From Parasporobacterium sp. (GTDB taxonomy: Bacteria > Bacillota > Clostridia > Lachnospirales > Lachnospiraceae), in NCBI GenBank assembly GCA_017459985.1, contig JAFUBX010000017.1, forward strand, positions 1 to 60,060: a stretch of DNA of 60,060 nt, read 5' to 3'. The notes under the pieces are model-generated. The model saw only the letters and a list, made by a program, of their open reading frames with translations, searched no databases and had not been told where the DNA came from. The first letter of the stretch is position 1. Each line of letters opens with the position of its first letter. Shown here piece after piece: positions 1-8,695 of the stretch. A program made the position numbers and the translations under genes.

Positions 1-17
1 ACGGGAGGTAACGCCTT

Positions 18-884
18 TTGAACACAATTCTCGAACAGATTACGGAGTGGCTCAAAGGGATGCTCATTGACGGCATCATGAACAATCTGTCGGGGATGTT
101 CGACGCGGTCAACCAGCAGGTTGGCGACGTGGCGGCTCAGGTAGGGAGGACGCCCTCGGCTTTTTCGCCGGGGGTCTTCTCCATGGTACGGAACGTGTCA
201 GAGTCCGTCATCATCCCGATTGCAGGCATGATTCTCACCTTCATCGCCTGCTATGAGCTGATCCAGATGATTATTGATCACAATAACCTGTCCAACTTTG
301 AAACCTGGATTTTTTTCAAGTGGGTCTTCAAGACCTTCGTGGCAGTCCTGCTGATCACGAATACTTTCAGCATTACCATGGCCGTCTTTGACGTAGCCCA
401 GCATGTGGTGAATGCCAGTGCCGGGATCATTTCCGGCAGTACAGCGGTAGACGCATCCATGTTGGAAGCCATGCGGGACACGCTGGAGGAAATGGAGCTG
501 GGGCCGCTTCTGGGATTGTTCCTGCAGTCCTTCGTGGTGAACCTTTGCTCTATGATCCTGTCCGTCGTGATTTTCGTCATCGTCTATGGCCGTATGGTGG
601 AAATCTACCTCATGACCAGCCTTGCGCCGATCCCGTTTGCGACCTTCGGGAACCGGGAACAGAGCCAGATCGGGCAGAACTATCTCCGGTCGCTCTTTGC
701 CCTGGGCTTCCAGGGATTCCTGATTATGATCTGTGTCGGCATCTATGCGGTACTGGTGCAGACGGTGTCTTTCTCGGATGACATTATCGCCTCCATCTGG
801 GGCGTGATGGGATACACGGTGCTGCTGTGCTTCTCCCTGTTCAAGACGGGAAGTCTTGCCAGGAGCGTGCTGTCAGCGCATTAG
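18..884 (+). CDS. VirB6/TrbL-like conjugation channel membrane protein
   Basis: A 288-residue polytopic membrane protein starting at a TTG with GGGAGG at positions 3-8. Hydrophobic segments lie around residues 62-82, 105-125, 168-195, 222-250 and 257-278, with a soluble loop around 125-165. Size, topology and position directly before PrgI and VirB4 match the VirB6/TrbL-like inner-membrane component of Gram-positive ICE type IV secretion systems. It would form part of the DNA translocation channel. It is the first complete gene of the window; the coupling protein (VirD4/TcpA) normally found upstream would be off the left edge. The family is inferred from context and topology, since these proteins have no catalytic motif. 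Confidence 0.75.
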   Translation: MNTILEQITEWLKGMLIDGIMNNLSGMFDAVNQQVGDVAAQVGRTPSAFSPGVFSMVRNVSESVIIPIAGMILTFIACYELIQMIIDHNNLSNFETWIFFKWVFKTFVAVLLITNTFSITMAVFDVAQHVVNASAGIISGSTAVDASMLEAMRDTLEEMELGPLLGLFLQSFVVNLCSMILSVVIFVIVYGRMVEIYLMTSLAPIPFATFGNREQSQIGQNYLRSLFALGFQGFLIMICVGIYAVLVQTVSFSDDIIASIWGVMGYTVLLCFSLFKTGSLARSVLSAH

Positions 885-982
885 CCGCAAAAAGAAACCG
901 GGCATAAACAGGAAAAATCAGAATGTATCTGCAATAGAAACCATAAAACGCCGGTGCATCCGGCAGAAAGGAGGGAACGGCT

Positions 983-1429
983 TTGGCTGCGTATATCCCT
1001 GTCCCGAGAGATTTATCAAGGGTCAAATCCAAGGTGTTTTTCAACCTGACAAAACGGCAGCTCATCTGCTTTGGCGGCGCGGCGCTGATCGGTGTCCCGG
1101 TCTTCTTCCTGATGAAGAAGGCCACAGGCAATGTCAGCCTGTCCGTCATGTGCATGATGGTCCTCATGCTGCCGCTGTTCTTCCTCGCTATGTATGAGAA
1201 GGACGGACAGCCCTTTGAAGTCGTTGCGAAGCAATTTATCGAAAGTAAATTCATCCGCCCGAAGATCCGGCCTTACCAGACTGACAATTACTACTCGATC
1301 CTGGAGAGGCAGGCAAAGGCAGAAAAGGAGGTAAACCAGATTGTTCGGAAGAAACAAAAGAACAGCCCGAAAAAGCGCAAAGGGAAAACCGGCGGAAATC
1401 CGTCTGCCGGCAGGCCTCACAAAGCGTGA
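983..1429 (+). CDS. PrgI family conjugation protein
   Basis: A 148-residue protein opening MAAYIPVPRDLSRVK, a recognisable PrgI-family start, with two adjacent hydrophobic segments (about residues 28-45 and 50-72). It begins at TTG with an AAAGGAGGG ribosome site about 10 bases upstream. PrgI proteins are small bitopic membrane parts (VirB3-like) of Gram-positive type IV secretion systems and almost always sit directly before virB4, as here. The basic C-terminal tail (about residues 120-148, many K and R) is encoded by DNA that also encodes the start of virB4 in another frame: 89 bp are shared. The long overlap suggests translational coupling. Confidence 0.85.
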   Translation: MAAYIPVPRDLSRVKSKVFFNLTKRQLICFGGAALIGVPVFFLMKKATGNVSLSVMCMMVLMLPLFFLAMYEKDGQPFEVVAKQFIESKFIRPKIRPYQTDNYYSILERQAKAEKEVNQIVRKKQKNSPKKRKGKTGGNPSAGRPHKA

Positions 1430-3791
1430 GCAGAAGCAGGTAAAGGAGATCATCGAGCGGGCGAGGAAGGATGACGGGGTGCCGCGCACAGCCCAGCAGT
1501 CGATCCCCTTCCAGCGGATGTTCCCGGATGGGATCTGCCGGGTATCGGATAATTATTATACCAAGACGATTCACTATCAGGACATCAACTACCAGCTGGC
1601 ACAGGACGAGGACAAGACAGCCATATTTGAAGAATGGTGCAGTTTCCTGAACTTCTTCGACAGCTCCATCCATTTTGAACTGTCTTTCCTGAACATGGCC
1701 ACTGATGCGGAGAGCTTTGAAAAGAGCATCCGGATCCCCTATCAGAAAGATGCATTTAATTCCGTGCGCAGCGAGTACAGCCAGATGCTGAAGAGCCAGC
1801 TGGAACAGGGAAACAACGGACTGACCAAGACAAAATATCTCACCTTCGGGATTGAAGCGGACAGCATGCGGCAGGCCAAACCCAGGCTGATTCATGTGCA
1901 GAACGATCTGCTGAACAATTTCCGCAGGCTGGGTGTACGGGCAAAGGCGCTGAACGGCAAGGAACGCCTGCATCTCATGCACGATATGTTCCATCTGGAT
2001 GAAAACGACCGCTTTTATTTTGACTGGGGCTGGCTCCCGAAGACCGGTCTTTCGGTGAAGGATTTTATCGCTCCTACGGCCTTTGCCTTCCCCGGCAGCC
2101 GGAGTTTTCAGATGGGCGGTATCTACGGAGCCATGAGCTATCTGGCCATCACGGCATCGGATCTGTCCGATGAAATGCTGAAGGATTTCCTCGATATGGA
2201 ATCCACGCAGATCGTGACGATCCACATCCAGGCTGTGGACCAGACGGAGGCCATCAAGCAGATCAAGCACACGATTACGGAGTTGGACCGCTCCAAGATC
2301 GAGGAGCAGAAAAAGGCCATCCGTTCCGGCTACGACATGGATATCCTGCCGAGCGACCTGGTGACTTACGGAAGTGATGCGAAGAACTTCCTGAAGGAAC
2401 TGCAGAGTCAGAACGAGCGTATGTTCCGCATCACCTTCCTGGTGATGAATACCGGAAAAACGCCGCAGGAACTGGAGACCAACTATTTCCAGGCATCCAG
2501 TATCGCCCAGAAGCACAGCTGCAACCTGCGGAGGCTCGATTTCCAGCAGGAAAATGCCCTGATGAGCAGCCTCCCGCTGGCACAGAACCTGATCACCATC
2601 GAACGGCAGATGACCAGCAGCGCGACAGGGATCATGATCCCCTTCACGACGCAGGAGCTCTTCCAGAACGGAAAGGAAGCCCTGTACTACGGGCTGAACG
2701 CCATTTCCAACAACCTGATCATGGTAGACAGGAAGCTGCTCAAGAATCCGAACGGCCTGATCCTGGGTACGCCCGGTTCCGGTAAATCTTTCAGCGCCAA
2801 GCGCGAGATCACGAACGCGTTCCTGGTGACGGATGATGACATCATCATCTGCGATCCGGAAGCGGAGTATGCGCCGCTGGTGCACCGCTTTAATGGCCAG
2901 GTTATCAAGATCAGCCCTACCAGCACGCAGTATATCAATCCCATGGATATCAATAGCAATTATAGCGAAGAGGACAATCCCATCGCGTTAAAAGCGGACT
3001 TCATTTTGTCGCTCTGCGAGCTGATTGTCGGCGGCAAGGAAGGGCTGCAGCCGGTGGAAAAGACAGTCATCGACCGCTGTGTCCATCAGATCTATCAGGG
3101 ATATTTCAATGACCCGAAGCCGGAGAACATGCCGCTTCTGGAGGATCTTTATGATTCCCTCTTAGAACAGGAGGAGAAGGAAGCCCATCATGTGGCGACG
3201 GCGCTGGAGATCTATGTCAAAGGCTCCCTGAATCTCTTTAACCACCGGACGAACGTGGATGTGAGCAACCGCCTGGTCTGCTATGACATCAAGGAACTGG
3301 GCAAGCAGCTGAAAAAAATAGGGATGCTGATTGTGCAGGATCAGGTCTGGGGGCGTGTGACCGCCAACCGCGATGCAGGAAAGACCACCCGCTACTACAT
3401 GGATGAATTCCATCTGCTGCTCCGTGAGGAACAGACGGCGGCCTATTCCGTGGAGATCTGGAAGAGATTCCGTAAATGGGGCGGCATCCCGACGGGCATC
3501 ACGCAGAACGTGAAAGATCTGCTGTCCTCCCGGGAGGTGGAGAACATCTTCGAGAACAGTGACTTTCTGTATATGCTCAACCAGGCCTCCGGTGACCGTG
3601 CGATCTTGGCAAAACAGCTGAATATCTCACCCCATCAGCGATCCTATGTGACGCAGTCCGGCGAAGGCGAAGGGCTGCTTTTTTATGGCAATGTCATCCT
3701 TCCCTTCGTAGATCACTTCCCGACGGATCTGGAATTGTACAGGATCATGACCACCAAATGGATCGACAACTCCGTCCAGAAGGATGGGTGA
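1341..3791 (+). CDS. VirB4-like type IV secretion ATPase
   Basis: An 816-residue cytoplasmic ATPase that powers assembly and DNA transfer by the conjugation machine. The Walker A motif (GTPGSGKS) is near residue 476, a Walker-B-like segment (IIICDPEAEY) near 500, and the downstream acidic motif (YYMDEFHLLL) near 683, as in VirB4/TraC/TraE. The N-terminal 450 residues form the family's less conserved domain. It starts at a TTG inside the end of the PrgI gene, with AAAAGGAGG immediately before it, and is followed after 14 bp by the NlpC/P60 gene. Length and order are typical for Tn1549-like elements. Several long open frames on the opposite strand here are shadows. Confidence 0.95.
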   Translation: MFGRNKRTARKSAKGKPAEIRLPAGLTKREQKQVKEIIERARKDDGVPRTAQQSIPFQRMFPDGICRVSDNYYTKTIHYQDINYQLAQDEDKTAIFEEWCSFLNFFDSSIHFELSFLNMATDAESFEKSIRIPYQKDAFNSVRSEYSQMLKSQLEQGNNGLTKTKYLTFGIEADSMRQAKPRLIHVQNDLLNNFRRLGVRAKALNGKERLHLMHDMFHLDENDRFYFDWGWLPKTGLSVKDFIAPTAFAFPGSRSFQMGGIYGAMSYLAITASDLSDEMLKDFLDMESTQIVTIHIQAVDQTEAIKQIKHTITELDRSKIEEQKKAIRSGYDMDILPSDLVTYGSDAKNFLKELQSQNERMFRITFLVMNTGKTPQELETNYFQASSIAQKHSCNLRRLDFQQENALMSSLPLAQNLITIERQMTSSATGIMIPFTTQELFQNGKEALYYGLNAISNNLIMVDRKLLKNPNGLILGTPGSGKSFSAKREITNAFLVTDDDIIICDPEAEYAPLVHRFNGQVIKISPTSTQYINPMDINSNYSEEDNPIALKADFILSLCELIVGGKEGLQPVEKTVIDRCVHQIYQGYFNDPKPENMPLLEDLYDSLLEQEEKEAHHVATALEIYVKGSLNLFNHRTNVDVSNRLVCYDIKELGKQLKKIGMLIVQDQVWGRVTANRDAGKTTRYYMDEFHLLLREEQTAAYSVEIWKRFRKWGGIPTGITQNVKDLLSSREVENIFENSDFLYMLNQASGDRAILAKQLNISPHQRSYVTQSGEGEGLLFYGNVILPFVDHFPTDLELYRIMTTKWIDNSVQKDG

Positions 3792-3805
3792 TATGGGAGG
3801 CGTGA

Positions 3806-5839
3806 ATGAAGAAACAGACGACAAAGCTTCATTTCACCGGAGAAGACCTGCGAAATGAAACGGTAAAGAAAGCCGCTGAAAAGGCGGACAAAGCGGTCGG
3901 CAAGGCGGACGAGGCGAAAGCCCGTCTGCCGGGCAGAAAGCTCCGGACAAAAAAGGCCTCTGCAGAGGCGGAAGGAGCCAAGCTTCGCTTCGGTAAGAAA
4001 GAAATCGTGGAGGAAGTGAAAGCCCCGACCGCCCTGAAGCAGAAAATCATCATGAAAGGCGCTGCGATCTCAGCCTCGGCCAAAGCCCATGAGGCGGTAT
4101 CCGAATATGAGGACGACAATGTGGGCGTGGAGGCAGCCAATAAAGTGGAAGGCGCTGCGGAAGCTGCGGCACAGACGGCGGATACGGTTCGGTACAGCCA
4201 TAAGCTGAAATCTTATAAGCAGGCGGCAAAGCTGGAGGCGAAAGCAGACAAGGCCAATATTGAAGCCCTGTATCAGAAACGGATGGCGGAGAATCCGCAG
4301 GCAGCCACAAACCCGATCTCCCGCTGGCGGCAGAAACAGGCCGTTAAAAAGGAGTATGCCGCCATCAAAGCCGGGCAGGCTTCCGGCGGTACGGCAGCTG
4401 CCTCTTCCGTGGGCGGTTCAAAAGCGGCAGCCAGTGCGGGGAAGGCGGCGAAGAAGGGCAAAGATATCGGCACGGTTGCAACAGAATTTGTGAAGCAGCA
4501 CAGCCATATCCTGCTGGTGATCGGATCTCTTGCTCTGGTAATCATCCTGATCTCGGGATCCCTCTCTTCCTGCTCCATGCTTTTGGGTGGGACGGGGAAT
4601 GCGGTGATCGGAACCTCTTTTACCGCAGAAGATGAGGATATCCGGGGCGCGGATGAGGATTACAGCGACATGGAGGAAGCCCTGCGGGAGCGGATCCGGG
4701 AGATCGAGGAAGATAATCCGGATTATGACGAGTACGACATTGATATGTCGGAGATCGGCCACAATCCCTATGTGCTGGCAGCCTTCCTGACGGTGCTCTA
4801 TGAGGATTATACCAGGGCGGAAGTCCAGAGGACACTCCGGGAGCTTTTTGCGGCACAGTACGAGTACTCCACCAGCCATCACACGGAAACCGTAACGGAA
4901 ACCCGGCAGGTACGGGTCGGGGAATCCCTGGGGCAGGTGGTGACCAGCGGCTACTGCAACTGCCCGATCTGCTGCGGCATCTGGTCCGGAGGCCCGACGG
5001 CCAGCGGTGTGTATCCGACGGCAAACCATACGATCGCTGTGGATGCAAATAACCCGTTTGTCCCCATGGGAACCAGGGTCGTGATGAACGGCGTGGAATA
5101 TACCGTGGAGGACACCGGAAACTTTGACCGGTACGGCGTACAGTTTGATGTTTACTACGATGACCACTGGACGGCGACGCTTCACGGGCACCAGACCTGG
5201 GAGGCGTATCTGGCAGATGACAACGGCTCCAATACCGTAGAAGTGACGCAGACTATCACGAAAAAGATCCTGACAGTGGAAGTCACAAACCACAGCCTGG
5301 AAACCGTCATTGAGAACTGGGGCCTGACAGATGATCAGATGGAGCGCTACCGCCTGCTTGTGCAGCAGAAAGGCAACCGGGACTATCTCTTTGCGGACAG
5401 CATGTATATCACGCCGGGCGGCGGAATCCAGTACACGATCCCCGGCGAAGCCCTGACGGATGAGAAATTCGCAAAAATGATCCGGGAGGCAGAAAAATAT
5501 CTGGGCTATCCCTATGTTTGGGGCGGTTCATCCCCGTCCACCAGCTTTGACTGCTCCGGCTTTGTCTGCTGGGTGATCAATCACTGCGGAAACGGCTGGA
5601 ATGTAGGCCGCACAACGGCGGAGGGACTCAGGCAGATGCTGCCGGCGATCCGGCCGAGCGAAGCAAAACCGGGAGATATTATTTTCTTCCAGGGGACCTA
5701 TGATACAGCGGGCGCTTCGCATGTCGGAATCTACGTGGGCAACGGAATGATGATTCACTGCGGATCCCCAATCCAATATGCCTCGGTCAACTCTGACTAT
5801 TTCCAGCGGCACTTCATGTGTTACTGCAGGCTGCCATAA
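3806..5839 (+). CDS. Conjugation-associated cell-wall hydrolase (3D domain + NlpC/P60)
   Basis: A 677-residue bifunctional wall enzyme of the VirB1/CD1108 type. Residues 1-230 are Ala/Lys-rich and probably cytoplasmic; a membrane segment lies at about 234-255. A 3D (double-psi barrel) domain follows at roughly 380-450 (SGYC, ASGVYP, VEDTG). A C-terminal NlpC/P60 peptidase covers about 545-677, with the nucleophile Cys in FDCSGFVCW near residue 582 and the His in SHVGIYVG near 637. It would open peptidoglycan locally for the conjugation channel. The single membrane pass puts the catalytic domains outside. It follows virB4 with 14 bp spacing in the same transcription unit. Confidence 0.9.
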   Translation: MKKQTTKLHFTGEDLRNETVKKAAEKADKAVGKADEAKARLPGRKLRTKKASAEAEGAKLRFGKKEIVEEVKAPTALKQKIIMKGAAISASAKAHEAVSEYEDDNVGVEAANKVEGAAEAAAQTADTVRYSHKLKSYKQAAKLEAKADKANIEALYQKRMAENPQAATNPISRWRQKQAVKKEYAAIKAGQASGGTAAASSVGGSKAAASAGKAAKKGKDIGTVATEFVKQHSHILLVIGSLALVIILISGSLSSCSMLLGGTGNAVIGTSFTAEDEDIRGADEDYSDMEEALRERIREIEEDNPDYDEYDIDMSEIGHNPYVLAAFLTVLYEDYTRAEVQRTLRELFAAQYEYSTSHHTETVTETRQVRVGESLGQVVTSGYCNCPICCGIWSGGPTASGVYPTANHTIAVDANNPFVPMGTRVVMNGVEYTVEDTGNFDRYGVQFDVYYDDHWTATLHGHQTWEAYLADDNGSNTVEVTQTITKKILTVEVTNHSLETVIENWGLTDDQMERYRLLVQQKGNRDYLFADSMYITPGGGIQYTIPGEALTDEKFAKMIREAEKYLGYPYVWGGSSPSTSFDCSGFVCWVINHCGNGWNVGRTTAEGLRQMLPAIRPSEAKPGDIIFFQGTYDTAGASHVGIYVGNGMMIHCGSPIQYASVNSDYFQRHFMCYCRLP

Positions 5840-5924
5840 AAAATGTATTTTTGAAATGACAATCAAGTTTGAAAAATCTGTATACGCATTTCACGGCACC
5901 CGCAAAGGAAGAAGGTGAATATCT

Positions 5925-6176
5925 TTGGATGATACGAAACTGAAAAAGATCGGTGCGGAGCTTTCCAAAGCCCGCGCCAAACGAGATGAGTGGGATAAAA
6001 AAGTGAAGGATCTGGAGCGCAGATACCGGGAGGCAGAAAACACCTGCATCCATGACATGGTGCATGCGGCAAACCTGTCTCCGGAGCAGCTCTCCGAACT
6101 GATCCGCAAAGCGATGACCACAGCCCCGGCCGGTGATCCGGCCCTGGTAATCCATCAGAACGAGGAGGATGAATAA
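5925..6176 (+). CDS. DUF4315 family small ICE protein
   Basis: An 83-residue charged, helical protein starting MDDTKLKKIG at a TTG with GAAGGTG upstream. Residues 5-45 look like a coiled coil rich in Lys/Glu. This profile, and its place between the NlpC/P60 gene and the DUF4366 gene, fits DUF4315 proteins, which occur throughout this ICE family without assigned function. The stop is 3 bp from the next start, so the two are probably translated together. Confidence 0.8.
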   Translation: MDDTKLKKIGAELSKARAKRDEWDKKVKDLERRYREAENTCIHDMVHAANLSPEQLSELIRKAMTTAPAGDPALVIHQNEEDE

Positions 6177-6179
6177 GAC

Positions 6180-7400
6180 ATGAGAAAGAAAATGAGACTG
6201 ATTGCGATCCTGTCAGCAATGATCCTGAGTGCCGGAGCCATGAGCGTTCCGGCATTTGCCAATACAGGAGAAAATACAGGGGACGGCAGCACCCAGGCTG
6301 CGGCGGTACAGACGCAGGAATCAGCCAGCCAGAATGAGGATAATTCTGCAGCCGCAACGACAGAGAAACCGGCAGAGACGGATGCCACGAATCCCATTGA
6401 GGATATCACGGGGACAAAACAGCCGGAAGGAACCATCGACCGCTCTGTAACCATCACGGACGATACCGGCAGCGAGCTTGCCATTCCTGTTTCCAACGTG
6501 GAAATGCTCCTGACGCTGATGGAAAAGCTGCAGGGGAAGGGAGAAGGAAAGCAGACCGGAACGGTGACAACACACGGCGACGTCCTGAATGTCCGTACCG
6601 GCGGCAGTACCGATTATGACATTATCGACCAGCTGCGGAACGGGTCCATCGTGGAAGTCCTCGGCGAGGAAAATGGCTGGTACAAGATCCGGATCCCGGA
6701 CAGCACCGGATATGTGTGCGGTGATTATCTGTCAGTCAGCACGGCACAGGAGGAACTGATCTCCATGGAAGCTCTGAAGACCCTTCTGGAGATGGTGATG
6801 TCGCAGGAAGGAGCCGGGAAGTCCCTGGCCCTTACCCCGGACGGAAACCTGACGCTGGTGGATGATGTGGGGAAAACGACCGGAGCAGGCAAGCAGTTTG
6901 TCACCATGGTTACAAAGAACGGCAACTATTTCTATCTGGTCATCGACCGGGACGACAAGGGCGAAAGCACGGTGCATTTCCTGAACCAGGTAGATGAGAG
7001 AGATCTTTTCTCCCTGATGGATGAAGACGAAGCGGCGGCCATGAAGGAAGAGCTGGCGGCAGAGGAAGCAGCAAGGCAGGCGGCTGAGAATCCCCCGGTT
7101 GCTACCCCGGCCGAAACAGAGCCGGAAGTGCAGGAACCGGAGAAAAAATCTGCAGGCAGCATGATCCCGGCCCTGATCGTTCTGCTTCTGGTTCTTGGCG
7201 GAGGCGGCGCATTCTTCTTCCTCCAGCTGACAAAGAAAAAGAAAACGGAGGCCGTAAGGCCGGATCCGGATGCGGATTATGAAGAGGAGGATGACAGCGA
7301 CTTTGATTATCCTGTGGATGATGAGGACATGGGTGCGGAAGGATCTGACGGTAGCGACAGTGATTACTATGATGAGTCTGAGGATGACGATTCTATCTGA
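6180..7400 (+). CDS. DUF4366-like surface protein with SH3 domain
   Basis: A 406-residue exported, membrane-anchored protein. It has a signal peptide (residues 1-28, ending about SVPAFA), a Thr/Glu/Ala-rich stretch, and a bacterial SH3 domain at about 120-185 (DVLNVRTGGSTDYDIIDQL, GWYKIRI, GYVCGDYL). A C-terminal membrane helix near 324-346 is followed by a very acidic cytoplasmic tail (repeated D/E, residues 358-406). DUF4366 proteins occupy this position in many Firmicute ICEs, and the SH3 domain suggests contact with peptidoglycan near the transfer channel. The extreme acidity of the tail is notable and may mediate contact with basic partners (inference). Confidence 0.8.
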   Translation: MRKKMRLIAILSAMILSAGAMSVPAFANTGENTGDGSTQAAAVQTQESASQNEDNSAAATTEKPAETDATNPIEDITGTKQPEGTIDRSVTITDDTGSELAIPVSNVEMLLTLMEKLQGKGEGKQTGTVTTHGDVLNVRTGGSTDYDIIDQLRNGSIVEVLGEENGWYKIRIPDSTGYVCGDYLSVSTAQEELISMEALKTLLEMVMSQEGAGKSLALTPDGNLTLVDDVGKTTGAGKQFVTMVTKNGNYFYLVIDRDDKGESTVHFLNQVDERDLFSLMDEDEAAAMKEELAAEEAARQAAENPPVATPAETEPEVQEPEKKSAGSMIPALIVLLLVLGGGGAFFFLQLTKKKKTEAVRPDPDADYEEEDDSDFDYPVDDEDMGAEGSDGSDSDYYDESEDDDSI

Positions 7401-7451
7401 CGCTGATTAAAACAGGTATCAGCTGAGAAAGAACCAGCGAATGAAGGATTA

Positions 7452-7479
7452 CCGGGCAGGGAATGCTCTCCCTGCCCGG
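7452..7479 (+). repeat. Perfect 11-bp hairpin directly before a ribosome site
   Basis: CCGGGCAGGGA at 7452-7462 pairs perfectly with TCCCTGCCCGG at 7469-7479 around a 6-base loop. No T-run follows; the next bases are the GAAAGGAG ribosome site of the small gene at 7494. It is therefore more likely a transcript-processing or translational-control hairpin than a terminator. Confidence 0.7.
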
Positions 7480-7493
7480 GGAAAGGAGCTGTT

Positions 7494-7619
7494 ATGGACA
7501 GGCAGGAAATGACAGTCGAGGAACTCCGGGAGTATCTGAAAACGATTCCTGAGAATGTGATCGTCCGGGTGACGGTTATGGAGGATGAAAATGGCAGCAC
7601 GGAAGTCGAATCCATATGA
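7494..7619 (+). CDS. Small ICE protein, 41 residues
   Basis: An ATG frame starting MDRQEMTVEELREYLK with a strong GAAAGGAG ribosome site 6 bases upstream. It ends in TGA at 7617-7619, so its last 35 bases overlap the start of the JAB/RadC-like gene. The product is acidic and probably helical in its first half, then beta (NVIVRVTVME). Similar short acidic proteins occur at this position in related ICEs, but no function is known to me. The ribosome site and coupling overlap support translation. Confidence 0.6.
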   Translation: MDRQEMTVEELREYLKTIPENVIVRVTVMEDENGSTEVESI

Positions 7620-8598
7620 GTTAAAGGAAGTGGTTCTGCGGCTGGCAGAAGGACAGAGCCTGTATTCCGACCAACCGATCAGCAACGCGGAAGCGGCTGT
7701 GGAGGTCATGCGGAAGGAACTGATGCAGGAGGACAGGGAACGGTTGGTGGTAATCAATTTAAATTCAAAGATGAAAGCCATTAACTACAATGTCGTGAGT
7801 GTCGGGAATCTGACGCAAACCGTCGCGGACATTCCCTTCATCATGAAAAGCGCGATCTGCTCCAATGCGGCATCCACGATCCTCCTTCATACACATCCAA
7901 GCGGAGATCCGACGCCCAGCGGCCTGGATGTGGAGCTGACGAAACGTGTCGTAGAAGCCGGGAAGCTGATCGGGATCAGCTGCGTTGACCATGTGATTGT
8001 GGGCTGTGGAACAGGCTTTACTTTCAGCATGAGAGAACAGGGTATCGTGGACTTTGACCCGACATACCGGGGCGTTGCTGCGGAAAACATTATGAACGTC
8101 GCCGAAGAAACCGGCGCTTATCAGGGAAAGGAGCAGAACATGGAAAACAGGACGGAAAACAAGATGGAAGAAATCAGCATCAAGTTCGGAAAGGGACTGG
8201 CGGAGCCATTTACCGGCAAAGACGGAAAAGAGTATATGAAGATCCTGATTCCGAACGAGGATAAAGGTGATCATACACCCTGGGCCTCCTTCGTACTTCC
8301 GGCAAAGTCTGTGCATGAGAACAAGTACGGAAAGGGACTCTGGGCAAAGATCCCGGTAGACGGCACCACCACGGTCACCAAGCCGGTGCTGGTTGGGGAG
8401 CAGGACGGGAAGCGCATCTGGGAAAACCAGAAGACAGCGGTTCCCAACAGGGATCTGAAGGCGCGGGTGGAGGCTTATAAAGGCAGAAACCGCGAATCCG
8501 CCCGTGGGAAGCTGGAACAGTTAACTGCACAGGTGGCGGAGAAGCTCTCTCCAAACACTGACAGGCCCAGAGCGAGGGCGGCAGGGATGGAGAAGTGA
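7585..8598 (+). CDS. RadC-like JAB/MPN domain protein with C-terminal extension
   Basis: A 337-residue protein. Residues 1-165 form a RadC-like JAB metalloprotease-fold domain with the metal-binding motif HTHPSGDPTPSGLD near residues 101-114. The remaining 170 residues (from about MEEISIKFGKGL) are a separate module (VLPAKSVHEN, GKGLWAKIPVDG) joined by a Gln/Glu/Asn linker, resembling small stand-alone ICE proteins that are usually encoded separately, so this looks like a gene fusion. RadC-like proteins are frequent on mobile elements; a role in DNA processing is commonly assumed but unproven. A second ATG at 7591 could also serve as start. Confidence 0.8.
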   Translation: MKMAARKSNPYELKEVVLRLAEGQSLYSDQPISNAEAAVEVMRKELMQEDRERLVVINLNSKMKAINYNVVSVGNLTQTVADIPFIMKSAICSNAASTILLHTHPSGDPTPSGLDVELTKRVVEAGKLIGISCVDHVIVGCGTGFTFSMREQGIVDFDPTYRGVAAENIMNVAEETGAYQGKEQNMENRTENKMEEISIKFGKGLAEPFTGKDGKEYMKILIPNEDKGDHTPWASFVLPAKSVHENKYGKGLWAKIPVDGTTTVTKPVLVGEQDGKRIWENQKTAVPNRDLKARVEAYKGRNRESARGKLEQLTAQVAEKLSPNTDRPRARAAGMEK

Positions 8599-8695
8599 TT
8601 TTACAGGGGCGGTAATCAATCCGCCCGGTACATATCAGCTCTGTATTACGCGCGGGGCTGGTTTATTGCCATCAAAAGGAAAGGAGCGTGTGTGT

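Noticed and set aside
1251-2885. Long minus-strand open frame (544 codons) over virB4
   Set aside because: It lies wholly under a strongly recognised VirB4 gene, has no recognisable motif or ribosome site, and is a shadow of codon bias.
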